DNA of 64,000 nt from positions 1,238,536-1,302,535 of the forward strand of contig KB722736.1 of NCBI GenBank assembly GCA_000349905.1, read 5' to 3'. How positions within the stretch are numbered: position 1 is the first letter of the stretch; every line of letters starts with the position of its first letter. The notes under the pieces were generated by a model. It had not been told where the DNA came from, did not search any database, and worked only from the letters and a program-made list of their open reading frames with translations. This stretch comes from Volvariella volvacea V23 (lineage: Eukaryota; Basidiomycota; Agaricomycetes; Agaricales; Pluteaceae). Shown here one piece after another: positions 49,232 through 61,133 of this stretch. Both the position numbers and the translations under genes were made by a program.

Positions 49232-49512
49232 CTCGAGTTGAGGGAAACGGTGATATCAGGCTGGCACTGATGAAGAAAGTGGGATGGTGGGGGTTCGTTC
49301 CTGAGGGTTGTAAGTCTCAGACTACTGAAAAGGTGGGGGATGAGGCAGAGGATACGGAGTTGATGTAAGGACGCCTAAACTCCGTTCTCTTGAGTCCAGA
49401 TGGTCGTACACATTGACACGGAGAAACGCATGACAGCGTAGTAAGCGCGCGGGCTTATTCAACCAGACCCAGATTTGGGGTTAGGGGCTATTTTATCCTT
49501 CCTCCTCCAATC

Positions 49513-50915
49513 ATGTCAAGAGGAAGTACGACACCCCATGCAGGCAATCTATCTCATTCTATGCGCCAAAATTACGAAGAGCATGGCGTAGAACAGGTAC
49601 AATGAGAACCTATACACAGGTCGTGCTTGATATGAAAACTTTGCTGGGTGGCTATGCAGTACTACAAACAAGTTGGACGGACTTACCGAAATCCGCATTT
49701 TCAAGGAGTGCGGTCTTGCCTATTTTCTTGGTTTACGAGGTGAGTATGAAGCCTCCTTGTCAATCTACGTTGGATGACTGATGAATTTTACGGGGTTTAG
49801 GTGGTGGGAGAAGGAACAGGATTATCTGATAAACACCCCAGATGATGACAGGGTATTGGTACTTGACTTGGCCTGTGGTTCGTTCGCACCAATCGTCCGC
49901 CCGTTCTGGTAATTGAAGCTACACCGAATATATCGTATAGGCAGGTAAATAGTTTCTATTAGAGTTGAAAAATAACGGCTTAATAACAACCCCTCAGTGG
50001 AGAGGTCACCCTCGCATTTGCAGAATGGTGGCAGCTAGGAAAGATGAAATATGCGGATTTAACAGTTGCACCCAATAGCACATCCGCCACAGCCTTTCCT
50101 CGTCGAAAAGCTCAGCACTCAGGCCCACCTCCGCTTGCTCCAGGTTTTCCGCCTCCTCAGGTAACGGCAGCAGATCCGGTTGGTTCTCTACATTCCATGA
50201 TGAATAAACCCCACCCATCACTATGACAGTATACCTCTGCGGCATTCACAGAGCGGACATCATTCTCGTGTTCATCTCACTCATTCAAAGACATAGCCGA
50301 AGGGGCACTACCCCAGATCATTACGGACCTCTCATCTCACCAACCCATCACCGATATCAACTCCACTTCATCCGCCAGTTCCACGACGCTAAACTCTGAC
50401 CCACCTCTTACTTCCTCGATAGAAGCCACGATCCCATCAAATGAGAAGGAGAACAACGACCCAACGCCGCACGATCAAATCGAGTCATCGACTGAAAGTC
50501 GACAGTACACGATCGAGATGGTAATTTGCTCATTCGCGCTGCATCTGGTTGAAAGTCCCTCCGAGTTGTTCTCGCTTCTCTGGGAACTGAGTACTAAAGC
50601 TCGGTGGTTGGTCGTCTTGGCGCCTCATAAAAAACCGGAGGTAGGGATTCAAGCCTTCATCCCTATGATCGACCGTTGCGATCTCACCCTTTCTATTATA
50701 TCACCACACCAGATCAAGGATGGATGGGGTTGGACGAAATGGAATGTTGATACATGGGCGCCTTGTTCAATGTCCGAACAAAAGGGAGAGATCCTCATTG
50801 ACAGGTGGGTGGTTGTCATTTTACCCGTCTCTAGAGCATGGTAGTGTGAGACTGGCTTACAACCATCCACTCATCTAGGGTGCATTGTCGAATATATCGT
50901 AGCACCGCATTATAA
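49513..50915 (+). CDS. Class I SAM-dependent methyltransferase, substrate unknown
   Basis: Exons 49513-49596, 49660-49739, 49801-49881 and 49998 onward encode about 330 residues. YYKQVGRTYRNPHFQGVR precedes the SAM motif VLVLDLACGSGEVTLAFAEW. This motif forms only if the intron at 49882 uses donor GTTCGC. A long Ser/Thr/Pro-rich insert follows, then YTIEMVICSFALHLVESPSE (motif IV-like) and WLVVLAPHKKPE (post-IV strand). The end reads KDGWGWTKWNVDTW and a short basic tail, with the stop at 50915. It resembles fungal methyltransferase-25-like proteins of unknown substrate. It is convergent with She9, 137 bp apart. Confidence 0.8.
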
Positions 50916-51052
50916 CCCCACGGGGACGTAAGTGCTAGGTACTTAGTGAATGTCCGGACGCCTGGCCACCGGTCAATCCTAGGATTCTAAAAATGATTAT
51001 ATTGAGTGGTTGTCTAAGATCCCGCAGGAAATCCCGTACGCTACCGTCACCG

Positions 51053-52762
51053 CTACCGTCCGAACCACAATGTTCCTACTACACCGAGAATGAATGCTCC
51101 AGCACCAACTCCCGCATATTCTATTAGCCTCTGAGAGACGCCCAGAATAGGTTTGGGGCCCTCAGTCACTATCACCACAGGCTGTGATTGCTCGGGTTGC
51201 GGCGGCTGCAGTTCTCCACTAGACTCCGTTGGTGGTATCGACCACGGCGTAAGCACAACCGTAGGTTGTCCTGCTTGTATAGCCTTCGCCACAGCGTTTT
51301 CCACCTCTTCGTGTATCGACTTCTCCAAGTCATCCTTCATTTCTTTTACAATATTCACCAGATCGATCTCTTGCTCTTTCAATTGTTTCCCAATCTCTCT
51401 CAGACTAATATCCAGCCTCTCTGCATTCTCTTTACTCAATTCATCCACCTTCTTCTCGAACGTCTGGGCCAACCTCCTCCTCTTCCAAGGCTCCACAAAC
51501 AAGATTGCCGTAACGAAAACAATCAAGTTCAGCGCCAGAGCAGCCAACGATCCATAAGTCGATGCGCTTCTAATCTTATCTGACCAAACTTGTTCTTCAT
51601 GATATCTCGCCAATATAGTTCTCATCAACTGGCTGAACTCTTTCTCGACATTGGACTCGCTTTCGTCTACAGCTTGCTTCGCCCGGGTTTCTTCTTGTTC
51701 ATAGAGGCGGTCTTGGCGCATGAGTGTGGGGAAACGACTGACGTCGTGGTCGGACCAGTGAGATTTACGTTGGAGGAGGTCGTTAACTTGTCGCTGAGAG
51801 TTGGAGCGCTGGATTACGGCTTGGCTATAAGATATCTTAGCTTTTTTAGCTGCTTCTCGTGTTTCTTGAAGTCTGGTCTCTGTAAGTCAATGAAACACGG
51901 TTTCTTGTTGTCAGAGCACAACGTCCAATAGACCAGGAAGAGAACCTAAAAACACCGCACCTTGCTCTACGACTTCCCTCTTTAAAGCCTCGATCTCTTC
52001 ATACCCCGTAGCCTTATTTAAATGCGCGCCTAATTGTGAGAACGTCGTCTTTGTCGCACTGGTGAACTCGTCCGCCCTAGTTCGAACTGTAATCGCGGTT
52101 TGTTCGGACCATTCCCGTAGGCGTTGTTTGATGGATTCAAGGTCGAATTTTTCGATTGATTGTGTCAGGTCAGTGAGGTATGCTTTGTGAGATGAGGAAT
52201 TGGGTGGTAGAGATGTAGACGAAGGTGGAGGTGAAGTTGAGGAGGGTGATGAATCAAAGGCAGAGTCATTGGGTTGAAACTTTTCTCTAGAAGAGTCTAT
52301 GGTAGAATCTTTTAATGATTCCAGTAGTTCTGCTGTAGGATTGGGAGCAGGCGAGGTCGAGGGGCTTGAATTCCCCTCCGTGTATGAAGGCGATTCAGAG
52401 GAGGATGGGGGTGTCTCCCCCGAAGGCAATAGAATGACGGTGGGGTTTTGTTGGTCCCCCTCCTTAGAGCCCCTGCTACTTGACGCGTCCTTCTCCCCTT
52501 GCACCTCTTCTCTCTGTTTCACAAGAGACTCGTTATCCTGTCCACTTTGGCTCTGGCCTTGACCATAACTCTGACTATAACACCTCCACCCGCTTGCACT
52601 TGAAGCCTTGCTAACCTGTCTCCTCGAACTCCCAGCCACAAAGCAGCTCCTCAACCCAGTACCTGACGTCAAAGTACTAACAGGTCGAAGACTCTGACTC
52701 GAGGATCGGCCAAGTACGAACGCTGCGGCATGCCAACGTTTCGTGGTTCGATTTCTGAGCAT
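51053..52762 (-). CDS. SHE9: Sensitive-to-high-expression protein 9, She9/Mdm33 mitochondrial inner membrane protein
   Basis: She9/Mdm33 is an inner-membrane protein facing the matrix that affects mitochondrial shape and inner membrane fission. The frame is open further upstream but lacks an ATG; the start at 52762 opens MLRNRTTKRWHAAAFVLG, a good presequence. A Ser/Pro-rich region follows. The family core is LGAHLNKATGYEEIEALKRE, RLQETREAAKKAK, QRSNSQRQVNDLLQRKS and FPTLMRQDRLYEQEE, strongly coiled coil. Membrane segment one is GSLAALALNLIVFVTAILFV and the second closes the protein (GVGAGAFILGVVGTLWFG). There is one clear intron near 51880-51950. Topology and motifs match the family. Confidence 0.9.
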
Positions 52763-53782
52763 TTGTCCCAAGGTCCAGATCCCGGTGCAAGGTGAGATTA
52801 GCAACGACAAAGTTGGTGCTCGTGCGGTTCTTCTGTTCCTTTCGTTCAAGGGTATCGTAAGAGCACCGTGTCCACGGCCAGATTTCAAAGGGTATGTCAA
52901 CAGAGTTTAGCCAAACTGCGACCCCTTCGGCTCAGATTCGGGATCTTGAGATTCAGCCGCCAGTCGAACGAACAACCCCAGAACTACCAGCACTGGCTAG
53001 TTTCCAGGAATTGTCGATAAATAGTATCTGGAGGAGTAAAAGATGGTGATGAGGCCAACCAACCCGTCATTCACATCTCTACCCGGAGAAAAAGTTCCGT
53101 TCCGTCCGTGATCAGGGTCGTAAAATTACACCCGGCGTCAAACTTGAAGACAATACTGATGCAAAAAAAATTCCCGTGTATATTGCTTTGCTATCCATAG
53201 CCAGCAGTGTATGTACACATGGGAATCGTGCAGCTATACGTATAGTGGGTCGTGCTAAGCAAAAAACAGAGAAATCCAAAGTTCAAAAAACACAAAATTC
53301 AACCTTGGCCCACATACCGATAAAAGAATAGCGAAGTATGTAACAGTGGAAAGTGAAGCACCAATAGAAAGAGCGTGCGTGTATCTACCAGTTCACCAGG
53401 TGCCAAAGGTGGATAGATGATTTATAGAGGGTTCGGATTAAGTTACACTGTAGGAGGTGGAGAGGCAAGCGGAGTGCAGCAAAAAGTAGCAACAGCCCAC
53501 CAGCCTATCTAAAGGTCGAAAGAGAATCATACGTATGTATGAATGGATACAGTCATGAGTGTATGGGGACATGAGCGGGTAAAATGTGAGTGTAGGGGAT
53601 ATGGATGCGTGTGCGCGGATACCAACGATGCGATAGCAAACAACACCGAAGAACAGTGACATTGGGGTAAAAGGGGAATGAGAGATGTGTGAGGTATGGG
53701 GAAAAGTCGTAAGATGTTATCGTTGCAAAGAAAGGAGAAAACGAAGGAAGAATAGATGTGGGGTAGAAGGAAGATGAATCCT
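52763..53782. other. Intergenic: She9 promoter and P450 reductase 3' flank
   Basis: About 1 kb, AT-rich with A-runs at 53162 and 53250-53300. Only short frames without family likeness. I see no gene. Confidence 0.5.
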
Positions 53783-56209
53783 TTAACTCCAGACATCAAG
53801 CATAAGCCTTGAGCGTTCCTTGAGAAGCTTCACTTCTGCAACACCCTCGACAGCGGCAGTTCCACCCTTAGCCTCACCCAGGATTCTAGCAAGGACGTCC
53901 TCTACTTGTTTGCTCATGTTCTTGGCTTCACCGCAGATGTAAACGTAACCCTTTCCGTTGATGATGGCATCCGCAATATGCTCGCGCTCATTCCAAATGA
54001 GGTCTTGCACGTAGATCTTGCCACCATCAGGCTTGTAGTTCTCACGGGAGAAGGCGCAGTGCATAACGAATTTGCCCTTGAGCTCTTCTTGGTACTTGGA
54101 CCATTCATCCTTGTACAAGAAATCCTCGTCAGAACGACGGCAACCGTAGAAGAGTGTGATGCGACCCCAGTCAGCAAGTGCGTCAGGTCCGTTCTTCTCA
54201 ATGGAGCGGCGGGCGAGAGCAACACGTTCTTGGACAAAACCGCGGAAAGGAGCAACACCCTATCGGAGAAATCAGAGGAAGCCTCAAATGGTAATCACAT
54301 GCACTTACAGTACCGGGACCGACCATGATAACTGGGCTCTTGGGGTTAGTGGGAAGCCTAAAGGTTGATCGTCTAACGTGAACTGGAGCCTTGTAGATGG
54401 TCTCTTGCTTGTATGCGCCTCGGGGTCCTTCAATTTGATATGCGGGTGCAGCTGCGATAGTAGGCTTTCCGGCTTCGTTGATCAAAGGAACGGCTTCACC
54501 ATTTGCAGCATACTTGAGGTTGAGCAAGAAGTTAGAACCAACACCGAAAACCCATTTCTGTTGAACCTTGTCGCTCGGGACGTTCTCGTACTTGAGAACG
54601 ACGACGGTAATGTGGACAGAGTTGGGATGGAGCTTGGGACTCGAAGAAATAGAGTAGTAGCGGGGTTGCAAGCGGGGAATGGAAGAAACAATGATGTCGA
54701 AGGGAATGTTCCATGGGGTAGTGTTATCGGGAGTAGGATGCTGGGTAAGGTCGTTACCGGCGGCCAACTGGAGAACTTCACCCAATTTCAAGCAACCGTT
54801 AGCAATAACCCGGTGGTATTCTTCCTTATCGGTGTTCAAGTTCTTCAGGTATGCTTCTGCTTCGGGAGTAGGTGCATACTTGGAAAGATTACCGAGAATC
54901 TGGCGACCGGCAACAGCGCTGATATCGATGTAGTGGCGAAGGACAGTGTCGTAGGTGGTAGGGACAGGGAAGGGAACCTTTGCCAAAGCAGGATCAAGCG
55001 ATTCGATGCCAATGACGCTGTCCTTCTTTTGGTAGAGTCCCAAAGCGCAGAGAAGTCGGTCAACCTCGACGTCAGGGTTAGAAGGCCAAAGACCAAGGTG
55101 ATCGCCATGTTGATAGGTAATTCCAGAGCCTTCGGTGTTGAGTTCGACGTGGACACAATTCCTATCACGAGTGATCTGGAAGAGCTCCTTGGATTCCTGG
55201 ATTGGTGCGGGGTATGGGTTTTTGGCGTCATGGATACCCTTGGTCTTGGTAAGAGCACGAGCAGATAACTCGCCTGAAGTTCGAGGTAAATTCTGATGCG
55301 TAAAGCAAGCTCGAAGGAAGAGTCACTAACCAAGGTAGACTTTCTCGGGTGGGTGGCTATCGAGCTCCGAGACAACAAAGTCGGCCGTGTCACCACCTTG
55401 ACCTTCTTCGACACCCATAGCAGCAGCGAAAGCATCCCACATGCCATCCTTCCATTCCAGGTAGTCTTCTTCCATGCTCTTGTCGTCGTCACCCTCACCG
55501 CGTTCACCGATGCGAACGGCACCCATCTTGGTCAATGCAGCGTCGACGTTCCTGCCAATGAGATTGTAGTGTTCATATGTCTTGTTACCGAGACCGAAGA
55601 CGACGTATTTGAGACCCTCTAGTCTATGTGAGCCGTTGGTGAATTCGAAGCTGTCGTCTGTCAAGTTCTGCATGAGTGTGACCGCATTGTCAGTGGGTTC
55701 ACCCTCTCCATAGGTGGCCATAACGAAGAAAGCGCAGCAGTCCTCAGGAAGTTGGTCGAGGTTTTCGAAATCGTACTCCTCGGGGTCGCACACCAGGGAC
55801 GCAAGACCGAATTTTGACTTTGCCTCCTTAGCCAGACGGATAGCATATTCTTCCGCTGTTCCTGTCTGCGACCCGTAGAAAATGACGATGCGTTTTTTCT
55901 GAGCAGGAAAGTGGTGTGAGATTTGCAATGGACATAATTCAGGGCTGAAATGAAGCAACGCACCCCCTCCTTCATCTTGGCAATGAAGTCTCGTGGGTTG
56001 CCCGAACCATTCGCGCTTTTGGCTGGAATAGACGTGACTGGCTTGGGTTTGGATGCAGCGAAGAGCTGGTCGCGGAATAGATATGCGGCGGCGAGCACCA
56101 CGCCGAGGGCGAGTATTAGTACATCAGATGACGATGAAGCCATGGCCGAGGTCGACAAGGCGAATGGCAAGGCTGAAAAGGGAGAAGTAGCGTTGGTGGA
56201 TTGAGACAT
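53783..56209 (-). CDS. CPR1: NADPH-cytochrome P450 reductase
   Basis: An ER-anchored flavoprotein that passes electrons from NADPH through FAD and FMN to P450s, including those of ergosterol synthesis. An N-terminal membrane anchor is seen (DVLILALGVVLAAAYLF, residues ~29-45). The FMN domain has FYGSQTGTAEEYAIRLAKE, ATYGEGEPTDNA and FGLGNKTYEHYN. The FAD part has RYYSISSSPKLHP and the connecting domain. The NADPH part has VGPGTGVAPFRGFVQER after splicing, FYGCRRSDEDFLY and VYICGEAKNMSK, ending in LMLDVWS, the usual terminal aromatic-containing tail. Introns near 54259-54307, 55274-55330 and 55893-55964. Full length, ~735 residues. Confidence 0.95.
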
Positions 56210-56635
56210 GATTAAATGAGCGAAAGATAGGATATACCAGAGTGCGGTTCAATGCGGTTGCCTGGGACGAGGAGGAGGAGAAGATATAGCTGCGGGAGGG
56301 AGAGACTTGAATGAAAAATAAAGACGACTCCTCAAGGTGATGGGGGTACTTGAAGGTCGGACGTGGCCAGTTTCTCACACTCCCGACCCCGGTTCACTCC
56401 CCAGGATTCCATTTCCGCTTTCATCAACTCCGGATTCCTTACCCGGCCCTGTTAGGAAATAATTTTGTGTCAGCACGGAAACGCGTCTTTTGTGCAGAGT
56501 CGCCGTCGAGGACCCTTGTTGTCTGAACACTAGTGCATAGCAATCCCTGCATTCCGGGGTCCTACAGAGAAACAATAGTAGCTGGCTATATTTACATTAA
56601 ATGTGCTAAACCTATGGAAGATGGTGCTCAACACC
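56210..56635. other. Spacer: CPR promoter and SET gene 3' flank
   Basis: 426 bp upstream of the reductase ATG; no gene seen. The reverse strand carries several short TC-rich blocks. Confidence 0.4.
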
Positions 56636-58129
56636 TCAACGGCCCTCTGGTCCGCCAACCCTCCGCTTCTCCCGCGTGCCCCACGAACGGTAGAGTCGGG
56701 GGTTGGCCAGCTTCCTCTTCGCATCGTGGGTCTGATCGCTATCTGCACCAAGTTCATACGAATACCACTGTATCGCTAACTTAGTCCACTCAATTGTGGC
56801 CTGCTCGCTACCGCAAGCGATACCAACGTCACCTTGATGTCACCTCGGCCGAACTGGGGAAACTCACTCTGAATGCGCTGCCGCCACCCAAGCGGCGTCT
56901 GCAGCAAGTTGACCTCGCTCGCTCCAGTACCCCTCCTCGTCTTCGATGGCCCAGATTTTCCTAACCGATTCAATGGCTTGTGCACCAGTAATTTGCTGAT
57001 TTGCCCAAGTTGCAAAACGACTGTACTCGTCTGAGATGGCCACCAATCTGTCATCGGACTCGCGCGATCTGTCATCATTAAGCGCGCACACTTTGCAAGT
57101 GCATTCAAACCCATAGCGTGGGCCGAGAATCGCCCTGTGAACAAAGATTGCCGGCCGGTCACCATCATCCCCAATTTTTGATACACCTGAAGCAACATTT
57201 ACCTGCGGTCGTGTCGCCGTTNNNNNNNNNNNNNNNNNNNNNNNNNNNNNNNNNNNNNNNNNNNNNNNNNNNNNNNNNNNNNNNNNNNNNNNNNNNNNNN
57301 NNNNNNNNNNNNNNNNNNNNNATAGGTTTCTAGAGCGTGCACAACAAGAACTCCTTCTCGGTCTCGCCAAGTGTAGACAACATTGAAAGCGCTCGAACAT
57401 CCATGGTTCAGCCGAGCCATTCGCGGGAATAATCCTACGTGCTGTCCAGCAGCGACAGCATTCGTTTCAAAGATGGCCAAGGCCACTCTGTCGGGGTTCC
57501 CCTCCCGGTCAACTTCTTTGGGTAATGGTATGTGGGATAGGTTCCAGAACGCGTATCTTTGGGTCTCGCTGAGCTCTCGGACTATACCACCAATTAATTC
57601 TGTGGGTGATGTTTCAACTGCGATTTTGAATTTAGCAAGCATGTTTGAATGTAGAGAGCACATACTCGAAGGTGGCACCAAGAACAAAGGTTTCTCACGT
57701 ATAATCAGCTCCCCTTGCTGGAGAGCAACGTCAGAATAGGAAACCTCACTATGAGACTGAACGTACCGCAATGTCACGAATAGCTATCATTCCTTTGCCC
57801 TTCCCAGGAAGATCCACAACCTGGAATTTATTCGCATCCTCTGCAGCGTCCGGGTCAACCTGCTGCATTACAGTAGTAGCAGACTTGTTCTTGTTGTAGT
57901 AGACCAAGAATGCATTGACAAGCGCGAACGCGATAGAGATGTATATGACGGCACTCTTGAACAGTTTCTGTCGGACAAGCGACAGATTTTTAGCATTCAA
58001 GCTTTGAAGCGCATGCATATATGCTCTCACGTAGTAATCTGTGCCGTTCCCAGCATGATCCTTTGCATTCTTGTCTGCATTCTTTCCTGCGGCTTGTTTT
58101 GGCTTCCTGCTGCGTTTTTCGCCAGCCAT
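56636..58129 (-). CDS. SET-domain protein with N-terminal membrane anchor (contains assembly gap)
   Basis: The start at 58129 (MAGEKRSRKPKQAAGK) was chosen because the longer frame begins at TTG. A basic, Lys-rich N-terminus is followed by one hydrophobic segment (SAVIYISIAFALVNAFLVYY). The SET domain then starts with GKGMIAIRDIAQGELIIREK after splicing out the intron at about 57729-57777. RLNHGCSSAFN is the NHSCxPN-type SET motif, and CTCKVC after YGFE is a post-SET-like Cys cluster. The 100-N gap at 57222-57321 removes the stretch between VVHALET and KRRHDRR, where the catalytic GEEL.TSY motif should be. The C-terminus, EQATIEWTKLAIQWYSYELG and a basic tail, ends at 56636. Substrate unknown; Set5/SMYD-like enzymes methylate histones and other proteins. 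Confidence 0.8.
57222..57321. other. Assembly gap of 100 N inside the SET gene
   Basis: Exactly 100 N. Unlike the first gap, the flanks do not form a continuous SET domain: roughly 13-16 residues are missing compared with the usual spacing, with or without an intron. Confidence 0.97.
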
Positions 58130-61100
58130 TGTTACGTGATTCACACCTCCAGTATCAGATACCAATGGGCGTCGTCTTCAGAGGTGGAAATAGTTACAGT
58201 ATTCCGTAGTCGTGTTGGCGTTGACCCCAAGCCATAAGTTACCAGTGCTTCGCCTTGAATGAGCGTCACGTGAAAGCAGGAAGGGTGCAGAACGAGGCTT
58301 TTGACAAACAAGCCCCAACGACGTAGGATCAGACACGGAATCCCAGGGTTCCTCTGTCTACAAAGCAGGCCAGATCTGATGCATCTCTCCGTCCCCATCG
58401 CTCGTCCGACTCCATTAAGAAATGGGAATGTCGGAGGATCTTACGGACCTGTTTTCTGAAAGCGGCCGTAAATGATCGTGCTGATGACTGATGTTTACCG
58501 TTTACCGATGGTCCGTTATCTGACAAGTGGGCTGATCGCATTTCTCACAAGAGGTTGCTGTATGAGTCCGGATTTCAGATGTACGGTTCTGGTCTTTCCC
58601 TACATCCGAGAGTTGCTCTTCTTTTTTTTTTTTCACAGTACATAGCCATGAGCAACAACATTGCAATGATTGCATACAGAGCAGGACTTGAACAGAACCA
58701 GCCCGCGTTTCCAAGTCTCGCTTGGTCATATCCACATTGCATATCCACAACTATCCCCGGCTATTGTATGGCACCCGTCAATTCTTCTCGTCGTCATTCG
58801 GATTATCCCATATGGCTGGGATGTCCGGGGAAGCATCGTTATCTCTCTCATTTGCCGTAAGCAATGCCCCGCCGTTAGTTGTTTAGGACTAGTTGACTGG
58901 TGCTGCGACCTGCGGCGAAGCACAAAGCGGTGGTGGCTATCCACTAGCGGATGTAACAAAGCTATCCATAATGCATTGCAACATCTTTGCAGTGTGCACT
59001 ACACCAGGTAGTCTTCTGCGTTGTGTGTCGTTGGACACTCAAGATCGTCACCGGTGCTCCGTCAGTCTTTTAATGGTCCGGCTGTACTGCTCAAACACAG
59101 CCTCACTGCTCTCCGTGTCGTTAGGCCTGCGCCCATTTCACCGATCCCTTACAGCGCACAAGTACCTCAGATTGGGCAGCGGAATCTGGATTCCGACTCA
59201 AATCTCATTGTGTCTTTATTTTCACCATTGATCCACATATATCATGTCTTTCCGAGTTCCCCGGCCTCTTGATGGGTGACGCCAGTGGGGCACCAAATCG
59301 CGAGGAGTTGAACAGATACGAAGGGGAGAAACTATAATTGCCTCGATATCTTGCTGAGGCACACTGCATCGGCCACGAGGACGCGTAAGTACCAAACTCG
59401 ACGAGCACCATATATGCGCCGGTACCTATCCTTATTGATTCAAAATAAACGAATCCCCAACATACGTGGCTAGGAGCTTTGATGGATTTTTTGTGCAATG
59501 ACATACACTTACGTACAGCGTGCAAGACTTTGATAAAGTAATAATCCTACGCAAGGGTAGTTTCTGGTTCTCGACTCACTCTGGGTCGTCTGCCCCAAAG
59601 TCCATCATTGAAAGGCATCGCAAGATCACCCCATGAGAATCCCTTAATGATTGTCGCGTCAGTTGGAAACACTATCGTTTGATGGCTGTGGTTTGTGTCA
59701 GAGATTGACGGATTGACCTATGAAACCAATAGTCTAAATGGCCAAGCTGTATCACGAACGAGCACAAGGCACCGTATGAATTAGTATGCCTTGAAGCATT
59801 CCCATCATACCTCTCAAACTTCGTCAATCAGTCTGATAAACCCGATGATGCTACAACCCCATCTTTGATCGACATACTTCACCTTCTGCTCATATGCAAT
59901 GGAGTCGGGTTGTAAAATTTCCTTCGGGCTTCCGGGTGCTCAATGCACCAAGCGCACAAAATAAGGGCAAGGGTAGCACCAAAGTGATGGAGGTGAGTCC
60001 CGGAGTCGACGCCGCTCATGCCGATTCATAGACGAGCGGTAACTCTAATTCTCGGTATGTTGCTTCTGGATTTAACTTGGGGTAAGAGCCGAAAACATAA
60101 AGTCATCGGTCGAAGGTATGCGACTGTCGAGGAGAGGACTCGAGCGAGTATTCACTCGGAGGAGCTATATGATCGAGTATTACATTCACCACCGTCGATG
60201 TCGAGTTGAAGGGTGACTTGCGCCCAGCCGTTTTACTTTTCTGATGCGGAACGGAGCGGAGTGGAAGGTGTAGAAGGGGACCTAAGGGTAGTATAACGCG
60301 GTTGCCCATCGAGTCGAGCTGTACAGCATTGATAAGTGATCCGTTTGGGTAACAGCGCGACGAGCTTCCTGTGCATCGATTTCCTTGTCGAATGTCTTGA
60401 CCATTGTGAGCTACTAGCACACATTAGTCCCTAGTCCACTCTGACGCCTCTGCATCTCCGGCGGGTGTATTAATCCTTCCTGGATAGCAGCTTGGGTGCA
60501 ACCTTATGGATAGTCCAACCCTCCCGTCGTCGTGCTAAAAAGTTCTTCTCAGAACCGGCAGGACTCGCATCTTCACGAATCTTGGTTTTCCATCGAGAAT
60601 TAACTTCGATGAGTGTAATGGACCTGAATGCACCCAGTGTGTGGAAGTAAAGAGTAGATAGCTGTCGTATACTGCCCACTGTCTCGCTAGGAGAGTTCTG
60701 GAAAGTTCTCGGGCACAGCTGACAGCCAACACGAAGAGAGAGGGACGATGGATCGTACTGGACGTCGATGTCATGAATGAAGAGGAGTATGCCAGGCCAT
60801 CGTTGCATCAGAGCTCCTACGCTCAATCTTCCTGTGTGACCTGTGTCAGCATGCGTCGGAGGATGATTTCAAATATTACTCCTTATCGCTCAGGAGCCGT
60901 CCATTCTGCTCGTCATCATACGATAATAATGGTCGGTGTGCTGTGTTCATGTGGAGTGTCACGCGAGTGACGTAACTACGTTACTGCAGGGCAGGATGAT
61001 GCTGCCTCATCGGCAAGCGTTTACATATCTATAATACTCCACCGTTACGCTCAGCTCCCTACAACCGTTCCATTGTTGCCCGTCCCGACTCCCCACGACC

Positions 61101-61133
61101 GTCAAGACCTGCACCTAACCTTTCATCTCACAA
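58130..61133. other. 3-kb stretch without a confident gene
   Basis: Frames are short (up to ~118 codons), overlap on both strands, and resemble nothing I know. The best is on the minus strand at 60470-60826, ending in RRREGWTIHKVAPKLLSRKD, but a second open frame overlaps it and no splice context supports it. A T-run of 13 lies at 58621-58633. The right end holds the SYLF gene promoter, with a TATA-like TATAATA near 61028. It may hold non-coding transcripts or an old, decayed insertion. Confidence 0.5.
58267..58272 (+). promoter_or_regulatory. CACGTG E-box upstream of the SET gene
   Basis: Context GTCACGTGAAA, 138 bp before the SET gene start codon. Confidence 0.4.

Noticed and set aside
51053..52900. 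Longer She9 frame starting at 52900
   Set aside because: The first codon is TTG; the first ATG is at 52762 and opens a proper mitochondrial presequence.
58130..58165. Twelve extra N-terminal residues for the SET protein
   Set aside because: The frame begins with TTG; the ATG at 58129 is the plausible start.
58660..58745. tRNA-like T-loop on the minus strand (GTTCAAGTCC)
   Set aside because: The flanking bases do not form a T stem, and no acceptor stem or D arm fits.
60470..60826. 118-codon minus-strand frame
   Set aside because: A second overlapping open frame exists, no motif is recognised, and no upstream exon with good splice sites was found. It could still be real.
60972..60984. Inverted repeat GTAAC-TAC-GTTAC
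   Set aside because: Too short to call a terminator, element end or operator.
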